Source: Podaxis mareebaensis
Lineage: Eukaryota > Basidiomycota > Agaricomycetes > Agaricales > Agaricaceae
DNA length: 22,872 nucleotides
Direction: 5' to 3'
Assembly (NCBI GenBank): GCA_018524725.1
Contig: JAEUWP010000289.1
Location: 1 to 22,872, forward strand
Shown: positions 1-10,300 of the stretch, piece by piece
Position numbering within the stretch: the first letter of the stretch is position 1
Layout: every line of letters begins with the position of its first letter
Notes under the pieces: model-generated
What the model was told of the DNA's origin: nothing
The model's database searches: none
The model's input: only the letters and a program-made list of their open reading frames with translations
Translations under genes and position numbers: made by a program

Positions 1-1403
1 TTATAGTCCATCTTATTCTTCAGATGAATTATATAAATCAACATGTAATAACTATTTTAAGCCAATTTACTGATGATTGTGGGGATGTATGGTCTGCCAA
101 AACCTCAATTGCCAACACATCCAGTGCTCACATTTGGTTCATATGTAGGTTCCTGTGTCAATCTATGATCCTGCCAAAGCCCTTGATCAAATGGAAACTG
201 CATATACTACACTCCTTCAACATCCCACACGTAATGGTACTAACCCAGATTCCAAGGATCATACAAGTGTACTTGCAAAGGATGGCCATGCACATCTGAG
301 ACTGGTTACACTTGGTGGAGATCATACCATTGTTCTGCCCATATTACAATCTTTAAACCAGGCTTACAGGCCTGTCTCAGTGAGTGACCTTAGGACATTC
401 CAATTCTCGTGTTTCCAGATCAAGTCTGACTCCACCCTGAAAGGTCATTCACTTTGATGCCTACCTAGGTAAGATTCTCTGTTCTTGGGGCCTGAGAGTT
501 CAAAACATTTATGACAGTGCATCTAGATACATGGAACCCAAGCCTGTTTGGGAGCACGCCAGAAGAAGAGATAACCCACAGGACATTTTTTGCTATAGCT
601 GCCAGAGAAGGACTTATGACCAACACTTCTGTGCATGCTGGGATTCATACGAGGCTTTTCATGGGTCTTGGACAACCCCCCAGTTCTTGTACTCCATTGA
701 CAGGATATTTAGGGACCTCAGGATCTGACTTATGATAACAGGACTGTCAGTTTCCAGGTCATTTCTACAGAAGATTTAGATGATTATGGTATGCTGAAAA
801 TTTTGGAATATATAAGGAGGAGAGTAGGAGGGTCACCTGTCTATTTGAGGTGAGTTTGTTCATCACAACTATGGGAGTGAAAGTGAATGAGCTCACCTGG
901 CACAGTGTCAACATTGATGTTATAGGTTTGTGGATCTCAGTTTGCCCACATTATCTTTGCTGACGAGGATGGCAAGATCTGAGTATGGCCCCAGGGAGTA
1001 AGTACCACCTCAGATTCACACATCATCCAGATACGATTGTCTGTTCCCATAGCCAGTACCCCAGAAGTTGGAGGTTGGACAACCCATGAGGTCAAACATC
1101 TTATTTGCAGGCTCACAGGGCTCAATATCATGTAGGTTGAATGATCCATGTGACTCCCAGTTTCAAGCATGAAATACTCACAACCTAAAAGCAGTGCAGA
1201 TGTTGTCAAAGTCTCACCTGCATATGACCATGGTACATCTTGAGCTATGTTTGGAGATGAGTGGGAATTGACTTGCAATTTTGGATATAGTGGATATTAC
1301 AGGTATTGCTGCTGCAGATACCATCTATGATATCCTGGATATGATGCAGATGGAAGCTCCACCCCCTCTGAGGGGAGGACCATTGGGTGCAATGCAGCCA
1401 TGA
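1..1403 (+). pseudogene. Agmatinase-like ureohydrolase, decayed and cut by window edge
   Basis: Fragments in several frames match, in order, a fungal agmatinase/arginase-family enzyme, which would hydrolyse a guanidino substrate at a two-manganese centre. Visible are a helix beginning YDPAKALDQMETAY (from about 170), the metal motif LGGDHT (about 311-328), a VIHFDA piece (about 446), HLDTWNPSLFG (about 520), SVHAGI (about 630), ISTEDLDDYG (about 760), EVGGWTTHEV (about 1067) and a C-terminal stretch GIAAADTIYDILDMM ending in TGA at 1401-1403. Several short introns can still be placed, for example a GTGAGT donor near 379. The pieces are separated by stops and frame changes. I cannot find the third metal motif (DxDxxDP type) where it should lie, around 860-1000, so activity is very unlikely. 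The N-terminus is missing or lies before the window. The stretch is extremely CpG-poor, and Arg codons often appear as His or other transition products. Family assignment is fairly secure; agmatinase versus another ureohydrolase is less so. Confidence 0.75.
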
Positions 1404-1789
1404 TGACACTAGACAGTGCACAGAATGTAGATGGGTGTTTTGAGCATTTAATGCATCATCTGTTCAGACCCTAAAGCCTTCCTTATTCTGTACCAGTGTC
1501 TTGTACATTCCTACTATGGAATTCCAACCAACTAGCATGTACTTGGGACTGGCATATTCCACCAATAATCACATAGCAAGCCCCTCAAGGTCGCATTTCA
1601 CACATATGCCATGCATCAAAAACAATTACTTATCTTCATTCAATTGGATGATGCTCATGGGTAGCAGCATGGCCATGTCATAAAATAGGTGTAACTTGAG
1701 ATGCATCACACAAATCATGAACAATCAAATGGTATCCATTTGCTAGGGATACTGATCACCAATATTCCTATCTCTCTTGGCCCATGACA
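1404..1789. other. Spacer between the two decayed genes, nothing recognised
   Basis: This is AT-rich, CpG-poor sequence between the 3' ends of the two convergent pseudogenes. I see no coding exon, RNA gene or repeat in it. It probably contains the decayed 3' ends of both genes. Confidence 0.5.
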
Positions 1790-2922
1790 GAGAGAAACTG
1801 GTGTCACTGGGAGGGAGGAAATCGGTTTCAGTTTCAAATCAGGCAAGAGTCACCCTTGACCATGCATGCCCTTGCAAAATGCACAAGATGATCAACAAGG
1901 GAGCAATTGACTATTTTAAATTTAGCACTGTTGTCACATTGCTGAGAAACATATGTGTGCACCTGGGTTTGTCTGAGGACTGGCAATGCAAGGTTCTGGA
2001 TGGGACTGTTGACAGCATAACTAACCAGGAAGATCAGACCATTGATGGTGTAGAGTGCTGCTGACTCCACTGTTATGGAAGTGAGAGTGATGTATTCAGA
2101 CCCTGATCCTGCTTTGGCCTGATGTATTTGATACCTCATGCAGAGAAGTCAAATCACAATGCAGGCTGTTATCAGAACACTCAAGGCAATGGATATTGCC
2201 CAGTATGGTATAGCGAGATTGATGCTAATTGTGGACCAAAGGGTGATTCCTGGAGCACAAAGCCTGATTACCAAGAGGAGTGACAGTGCTAGAAAAAATG
2301 TGATAAAAGTGAAAAGAATTGGTTGATGAACCATATACATACTAAATGAAGTGAGAAACATTACATTGGGCAAAATCGTCCAATACCAGCTGTAGTGGGC
2401 AAAGAACATCCAAAATCGGTAGAGCTAGATGACATTTGCATTACCATACACCAAAAAGGTCAACACTTAAGACTGAATTCTTACCAATAACCCGTCTTGA
2501 AACCAACTATTAATGATATAGATTACATTGCAGGCAAGGCCCACAGGCCCTCTGCCTGTGGCGAAAAATGTGCTTGGACCTCCTGGAAAGCTACGGTTGT
2601 CCACAAAAGTTAACTCCCCAACCTTTATATTTGTTCCATTACCAATGTTGCCCATTATGAACAACAAAGAAATGTAGATCATGAGAAGAAAGTCGCCTTG
2701 AGTTTTCCTTTTCTGAATCAAGAGCTGAAAGCACCAAGTAAACAGAGTGAGATGGACACCTATGAAATTGGAAAGAATTTGCATTAGTCAATCTGTTCCA
2801 ACTGAGAACTATAAAGAATACACGCCATAGGCTATAGCACCAAGAAAAAGACCAACAACAATGGTGCGTTCATTATAGATATCAGAAAGAGACTCTTTGG
2901 GAGGTGCAACAGGGCTGCTCAT
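1790..2922 (-). pseudogene. Broken paralogue of the seven-helix membrane protein at 21443-22665
   Basis: Read on the minus strand from an ATG at 2922, this is a nearly full-length relative of the intact gene at the right end of the window. The N-terminus (NER then TIVVGLFLGAIAYG), the block ISLLFIMGN..GNGTNIKVGELTFVDNR (exon 2), the RFWMFF region, CAPGITLWSTISINLAIPYW and NGLIFLVSYAVNSPIQNLALPVL are all kept. The introns keep the same positions and usable splice sites, for example an acceptor before GVHLTLF. The first clear lesion is TGA at 2149-2151 (minus), exactly where the intact copy has Arg198 CGA. The cytosolic tail then degenerates after about 1860. By hand count the copy has about 10 CpGs, against about 62 in the intact gene. 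Many differences are synonymous, so it probably stayed under selection for a long time before failing. Whether the TGA is truly null is inferred. Confidence 0.85.
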
Positions 2923-2959
2923 GGTGGGAGGTTTGAAGACGACCTGGCTCTAGTCAAAG

Positions 2960-5900
2960 TTTGTTGGGTAAATGAAGCTAAGTGGAAACCCACATACAGG
3001 TTGGCGTTTCCCAGTATAAGTGTCCCATATGAATCCCTGGTCCACCTGTATCCCAGATCACGCACGTATGGTAGTCGGAAATGATGGGGGAAAGGAAGCT
3101 GACCACTTACCTGGATTCAATAAAGATAGCCTGGTACTGTACATGTGCGAGAGTGGATCAGTATCTGAGTCCCCCGATGGGGCGGTGCACCTTTTGTTGT
3201 TCAGTATGGTTAGAGACGGCTGACTTCACCACGGCATCATGATTATGCCACGTTTCATATGTAAACGGTTGATGCGTTGGAGAAATACTTCCATTGTATG
3301 CAAGGAGCAGTTGATTGTGTATGAAAATTGATATTTGTGTAGTGAAGTACTTATGCTAATATAAGATATGTGAGCAGTAAGGATTGTTGCGAGCCGCTGG
3401 ATCTCACCTCAGCTGTCACGCATTGTTGGAAAAACACTCGGATCAAAGCAAGTAATTTTGAGAGAGTGGGTTCTGATAATGCGGGTTCCTACCATGACAA
3501 CTTTTCCCATAGTGCTAGGAAACAAGCATTGTGCAGATGAAACCAAATATGTTGATCCGATACGGACAATAGGGTGTTGTTGAATGAAACGTTTATTGGA
3601 GGTATATCAATGCGCAGTGCCCGAATCAAACTGCCGCATCCACCGACAACCAACGTCCACCTGGTTCAGCACAGGAATCTCACAGAAATTGATGTCACCG
3701 TTTGGACCGAAACCAAACAAGAACATTGTAGCTACCACCTTCAGATATTGCGGCATGCCATAACCACAATAGACATTTATATCTGGGACTGGGAGCATCC
3801 ATGAAAAGGCGACGTAACGACATTAGCAGCCTAAGGCCGAAAGTGAGTCCCAAGGATGATCCTATCAAAGGGAGTTTTGGGGATCGAAGGCACTTCTTGT
3901 TGCTGTTAAGTAGGTATGTCAGCTGGTCATTTTCCAGTTGTCTCTTGGCTTCGGGGGTTATCATACAAGCGCAGGTCACTAGAGCTGACAGTGCGGCAAA
4001 TAAGCCAGAAAGGGCATCCTAGGAATTGGCAGTCCCACATCTCGCATGCGGTGCCTTCAGTTGGGGACAGGGCATGTCAGAAATGCCGAGGAAGTGATGT
4101 ATATTCAGCAGAGAGTACTCGATATTCAATACTGACGTCAGAGAACTAGAGACTGAGAAATTGGTCTGCTGATGGAACTGATAGAGGATGCGCGGAAGGC
4201 AAATACACGCACTACAGATAGTCGAAACAACATAAACAGTGTTAAGAGCCTCAATTGTCTATCATTTGGCCCATTGGGGGACGAAGGACGAAGGTTGGAC
4301 CAGATCCTGTGAGAAGCTCATTGAGCGACTATATCCAAGCCCAGTTTTTTTCCAGTGAGAGCACTCCGGAGAAGTAGACCACGCCTTCTCAGCGCCTATT
4401 TCATCCCGATCTATCCACTCCAGCAACATGATATAAGCCAATTATTGTTTTTTTTTTTTTTTTTCCGGTGGAGTAGATTCTGCCGCCACAAAGCTTGATG
4501 GTGAGAGGGCTTTGGCCAGTGCCCTGGGAATATCGCATAATAATCCACGTGACTGCATCCTTCTTCAACCCCACGCGAAATTTTTTGGTTTCCTTGATTC
4601 TTCCAGTTTCAAAAACGCCAATGACGATAACCCCTGGTGCAACGAGATGAGCTACGTGTCCCGGGCACTTTATGCCTGGTCGACTTGCGGAACATTGATC
4701 TCGCCCGTTCGGCACCACCATACCTTGTTACCTTTAATAGGGGCGGGCTTTACCTATCCGATGGCGTCCTCAGTTTTTCTCTTCCTCGCCTTTAAAGTGT
4801 TGCTTCTGTGCTTATCGAATGTATTTATGAAGTTTTAGTTAACGAATTGAACACAGTGTAATCCCTTCCTCACCCGACTCAATCACTTTCTTCACATCGT
4901 GCAAAGTCAGGTTCCCCGTCATGGTTAATCAGAGCCGAATCAGATGCTTGCAAGTTTCTTCCGCCGTATGTCATGTTCGTTGATGGTCATTAGAGCCCTA
5001 CTATGGAGGGGGAGCAAAAGAGACAGGCGAAGTCGGAGATTGAGACCCCCGAAGTTCGTCTTGCCGTTGCTTAGGGAGGTATCGCGAGGGTTAGAAAGAG
5101 TATGAGTCGTGGAAACCTGATTCACTCATCGAGACGCCACTGGAGATCCGTGACGGATATCATGATTATAATCGGAGACCTAGTCAAGACCTATCGAGCA
5201 TTGGTAGATGTGAGCACTACCTCCTAATTGAACATTCCCTCGTAGATAGGATGCTCAATCGTTACGAAACCTCACACAAGGGAACCCACGGAGAGAAATA
5301 ATAAAACGTAACAATTTAACACAGGATTCTGGTAACAGTTCAGCATCTAGCGTGGGCCTCACTTCGACTCCTCCCTTTAGTACTCTACCCTACCTAGAGC
5401 CAACGCTCGACTGCCAACTTCGGGAGTTCGTATTCCATACAAACTAAACCAGTGCATGCACTTGATATCCGAGATGAAGCGTCACTGTAAAGATGAACAA
5501 CTAAGCACAAGAAACTGATAAATCTTTACCAGTTGGTCAAGTGTGATAGGTGCACACGACGGTGAAGTATAGGACGGCGCCGCCGCTTTGTACATTGCCG
5601 AGCTCGCCCGATGACTCCTAGTTCCTGTAATGCCCAAGTCGGCATGAGAAAGGAGGCATTGTCCCGAGTTGGGCCTGAGGTCTAGAACTAAGAATCAAAG
5701 CGTCATTTATGCGCGATCTTACGCTTATCATATACTTCCATCCTTCAGATAACGAGGAGCTGGTATATCCTCCGAACAGAGCATTCCGAACTGTCGCTCC
5801 TCCGAAGACTATCCCGGAAACTACATAGGGGGCGTTGAGAATACGGATGTATTACGCGCCTGCTCCATAGAAGCTTTGTATAAACTACATCGCAAATAGG

Positions 5901-7361
5901 GAATTCAAATGGGTCGGCTGGGGGATCAGGGAGAGAATGTTCAATCTTCGGGGCTATCTCAACATAGGGGCTGTTGTCAGACGAGGACCGGTGTCCAATT
6001 GCAGCACGGAGGGTGATAGATTTGAATACCGATGACGAAGGGATTGACAACGCGACAATACTCGTCAGAAGCTTGAGCATATGGGGCGGAACGTAAGTAA
6101 CTTGCCGACGTAGTCGCCGGGGTTATTCGAGAAGGGTGTCCGGGAGGCGAAGGGCTTCTCGAAACCACATGCGGCGGTATTGCTTCATTTTTTGGCAACC
6201 GAGTATTGTCGAAGAAGGCGCCAATTGTTTTAGCGTTCTTTTCCTTGGCCGACGCATTCCTCGTTGGGACAATATCTGCGTGACTGCGTTAGATATAAAC
6301 AGGATCCGTAGTAGAAGTCATTCATGAATCACATGGTGTGGGTACGCTGCAGTCACAATTACTCCCGTTCTTCAGATCGACGGCAGTCTCGACCAATCTG
6401 AGTATAGCCACCTCGCAGTTGAGAGCGGACTCGTTATATCTGGGAATCGAACTCAGGGGTAACGGCGGCGAACTATGTGACAGAAGGTGGACGTATGCTG
6501 CCGAGCCCTACGAATCCATAGAAGTCCTCTGGTAAGTCGGAGCGCGCTAGAGATAGGGGGTGCTCAGATCTACTAGTGGTCTTGGAGGAAAGGTGGAGCA
6601 ACCTCGCCTTCCCAGTCAGCAAAATGGTGCGAAGAATGAAGCAAGAGACAGAGAAGAGTTCACTGTGGTAATGATCTTCTGGGGGAATATTGTAGCGCAC
6701 ATATTCTTATCAATTGCCATTTCGATTGGTGCCAGCGCTCTAACCATGTATACATAGCTCTGAAGTGGTGTTATAGGGAAAATGAAGTGGATAAAGACAG
6801 GACAAATCAGTTGAGTTGTCGGTAAGATTGCGGCTAGGCTCGCAGTATATTTGGACCCAGGCCTTCGGGCTTTCCGGCGCTGAATCTTATTCCGTAGAGT
6901 GGCTGAGGCTTCTAAAAGTTCTGTATTTGTCCTTCTTGCACCGGCTGGGCGGGAATTCTGAGCTGAGGAAACAAACTTTGTCATAAGTAACCGGAAGCAG
7001 GAGAGCAGCATGTTCAAGTCGTTCCTGCGGTGCGTGTGCGCTTCCAAAGAGGCCGCATGTCCAGAGCCAAGTGCATCTCGTTTGTCACATGAGAGAAAAG
7101 CATAGGGTGCAATGTAGCAATATTGGTACTTTCGGAGAATGCGTATTCCGTAAACCCGGGCTTCTATAGGGGAAGAGCATGTGCTAGGCGGTGCTCGAGA
7201 GTGCAGAAATAAAGATATGTTTTGTTTCCAATTCACTGGGTCCAGAGTGGAAACGCGTCATCATCCAGGGTCGGACTATGTTCTTCCCACGGTGTCTATA
7301 ACCGTCAACATCGTTGTTAACGTTCTTCGAGCCTTCACTACACTTGCTCTCGACTTGCACC
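2960..7361. other. 4.4-kb stretch without a recognisable gene
   Basis: I found no exon series, RNA gene, terminal repeat or protein family match here on either strand. CpG is normal, unlike the block to the left. Short open frames exist (up to about 206 codons at 6616-7236, minus, without an early ATG), but none shows a motif or convincing splice structure. The last 200 bases before 7362 are pyrimidine-rich and should hold the promoter and leader of the mannosidase gene. Confidence 0.55.
4448..4464 (+). repeat. Homopolymer tract T17
   Basis: Seventeen consecutive T on the plus strand inside the gene-free stretch. It could be a simple length-variable tract or the A-tail remnant of a minus-strand retroposed sequence, but no retroelement body is recognisable beside it. 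Confidence 0.9.
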
Positions 7362-10300
7362 ATGAGCTGCAGTCATCACTCGCCCAGCTCGTATCCTGAG
7401 CTTAACTATGATGCAGGAGCAAAATGGATCAAAAGTCTCACAAGACAGCGCCTGGACAACTTTACAGGAGGCCATTTCTCCGACGTCAACCTTTCTTCGG
7501 TCCTCTTCACGCACCGTCTCGATGCTCCAGAGTTTGTCAAGCTGAAAGTGTGAGCTATCATGCTGCTATCGGGGCTACCTTGTATATTGATTGAATTCCT
7601 GAAAGATGGAGCGCTCCGGGACTCTCAAAGCCTTCGTTCGAAGAGGCTATGAAGCAAAAGTTCAGGACAGCGAAAAAGGTGGGTTGTGGCCGTCTCTATT
7701 TATGCATGAGATGCTGAGTGATGGGAAGGGTGAATTGTTTGGGCCCTCTTGTGAGTGTAGCTTAGCATTCCTAATCGATCCTGGCTGATGTTCAGTCTAG
7801 GGGTACGTTTGGATCGTGTGTCAGACCAAGACCATTCCTCACCGAATTGTAGACGAACCATTGGTGGAAGGTTTCTGTCCTCATTCCTGACTACTTCAAA
7901 CAATATGAGCGCGTCCAGTGTAAGATTTCCTCCCCTCCTATCATCCTATTTATCCAACTCTGAACAAATTCAGTTGAGTTTGACCCCGGATGCGAAGCCA
8001 TGATTTTTAGCGTCGACGGAGTCCCGCTTCAAGGTACGGTGGATGATATCCCGCATTAGGATTGCGCTCAACTACATTGCAGGCATCACCGGTGGTTTTG
8101 GCGGAGATCGTCGGGTTGAATACATCATCCCGCCCCATGCAAGGGAGGCAGGATATCACGAATTTGTGATCGAGTCCAGCTGCAATGGCATGTTCGGTGT
8201 TCCATGGAATGGAGATACCATACAACCTCCCGATGTGAGTCTTCGGGAGAACGATATCTAGTTGTTTCTTTCCCTGACCAACGCTCATTAGATGAACCGC
8301 TATTTCACTCTCGCTTCCGCCGACCTCGTAGTTCCTAACCAAGAAGCCTGGCGTCTGCTCTGGGACTTTCAGACCCTTCGCGAGCTCATAGACACACTCC
8401 CTGGAAACACGCCGTATGTCCTCTCTGTTGTACGTAGCCCATGTCACTAACAAGCAAGGTAGGCTGCAAAACCAGGCTTTGGTTGCCGCAAACGAGATAA
8501 TGAATGTCTTCAAGCGAGGAGATGCTGCCGGTGTTGCAGCGGCGAGGAAAAAGGCAGAAGAGGTCTTTGGTATAGGATGGCAAGCGAAAGGCGCTGATAT
8601 CTACAAGGAAGGACCGCAGAAGTCCAATATATGGGGTATAGGACAGTAAGCAATCTCGCTACCTGTTTTACGTTTTCCGACTCACGCGTATGCAGCTGTC
8701 ACATCGACACGGCCTGGCTCTGGCCTTACTCCGTCACCCAACAAAAAGTCGCCCGCTCGTGGGCAACCCAAGTCGATCTCATGGAACGATACCCGGAGCA
8801 TCGATTTACCTGCAGTTCGGCGCAACAATATAAATGGCTTGAGCAACTCTATCCTCCGTTATTCGAACGCGTGAAGGAAAAGGTGTTGGAGGGGAAATTC
8901 CAGCCCGTTGGAGGATCCTGGGTGGAGAATGACTCCAATATGCCTTCTGGAGAGGCATTGATTCGCCAGTTTTTGTTTGGTCAGAGGTACTTTGAGACGA
9001 GGTTTGGGAAGAGGTGTGAGACGGCGTGGTTGCCTGATTCGTTTGGGTTGACGGGAGCGTTGCCTCAGTTGATTCGGGGTGCTGGTGGGTATTCTTATTG
9101 GACTTCTTATTGGATCTGGGCTTGATAATGTGTATCAGGCATGACGTATTTCTTCACTCAGAAGTTATCATGGTACGATGCTCAGTTTAACCATTGCACG
9201 ATATGGGCTGACTTTGGTGTTATTGGACTAGGAACAATATGTAAGGGCGCCATCGAATCAATGATATTATCGTTAACTAATGTGTGGTAGCAACGTTTTC
9301 CCTCACTCAACATTCAACTGGGTCGGCATCGATGGCACTCAGGTGCTCTGCCACATGACACCCGGTAGGACCATCCCCCACTGCGACCCTTCTGTTGGAA
9401 CTAATATCACTTTATGTAGTCGACACGTACACTGCCCAGGCTACTGTTGGTGATGTCAACAAAGGACTGACTAACCACAAGGTAAGCCGTTTTCCACTCC
9501 GCCTCGAGTGTATATTGAAGCTGTAATAGAACCTTGAATCCTCTGATACCGCTTTGCTCGTGTTTGGAAATGGTGATGGTGGAGGGGGTCCGCTTCCGAA
9601 AATGCTGGAGAACGTACGCAATCTGCACTTACTAAAGGAAGGGTCGTGTTTGAGCTTGGGATATAGTTGCGCCGCATTCGTGCTGTGACCAACACCCATC
9701 GTGAACTTCCTCCAGTTAGTATGGGTCATTCCGTGGATGAGTTCTTTGAGGATATCGAAAAGTCCACGAACGAAGGCAAAACCTTGCCTAACTGGTGGGT
9801 CATATACACAAGAATACAGGTTGCTGTCGTACTCATGGCTTGGAAAGGCATGGTGAACTCTACCTCGAGGTAATAGAATGTAGTTGCACTTTTTGGGCCG
9901 AGACTGATGTGAAACCCAACAGTTCCATCGCGGGACGTACACCTCTCATGGTTCGTCTTCGTTTTAACTTTCGGTGCCCTGTTCTAGTAGCTAACACGCC
10001 GTCAAGGTTCAATCAAAAAGGGCAACCGCCATTCGGAGATCTTACTTCGTGATGTCGAGCATATCACAACATTGGCATCATTATACAAGAATGATTATGC
10101 CTATCCCAAAGAAAAGATCGACGAAAACTGGGAGAAGGTTCTCCTCAACCAATGTACGTGTCCTTCACTTATTCTAATTCCGCTCCTTCTGATTGAAGGT
10201 TGGTAGTTCATGATGTTCTCCCGGGCTCTGCAATGTGAGTTTCATCCGCTTGCGATGCTCCGCCTCCAGCTCATTTGTCCCTTTCAGTGGTATGGTGTAT

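Larger units (their letters stand above)
1..2940. other. CpG-depleted block
   Basis: By hand count this block holds about 17 CpG dinucleotides in 2.9 kb, roughly one per 170 bases. From about 3000 onward CpG is common; a single 60-base line of the mannosidase gene (8701-8760) has six. Both genes inside the block are broken. The pattern fits long-term cytosine methylation with CpG to TpG/CpA decay, as expected in silenced or repeated fungal DNA. The cause is inferred; the depletion is seen directly. Confidence 0.8.

Noticed and set aside
3607..4025. Overlapping minus-strand frames with a possible secretory start and a Gly/Phe-rich segment (FLFGFGPNG)
   Set aside because: No splice arrangement joins the pieces convincingly, and no ATG precedes the hydrophobic stretch without assuming an unseen exon.
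5745..6080. 111-residue minus-strand frame with a hydrophobic start (MLKLLTSIVALSIPSS)
   Set aside because: It looks faintly like a signal peptide, but there is no TATA box, no repeat or cysteine pattern and no family match. This length can occur by chance in several kilobases.
6616..7236. 206-codon open frame on the minus strand
   Set aside because: It begins at GTG, has no early ATG, no recognisable motif or splice pattern, and overlaps the expected AMS1 promoter and leader.
8007..8513. 168-codon minus-strand frame
   Set aside because: It is antisense to AMS1 exons 6-9, whose plus-strand coding is well supported.
9412..9942. 176-codon minus-strand frame
   Set aside because: It is antisense to AMS1 exons 14-18 and their introns, and has no motif of its own.
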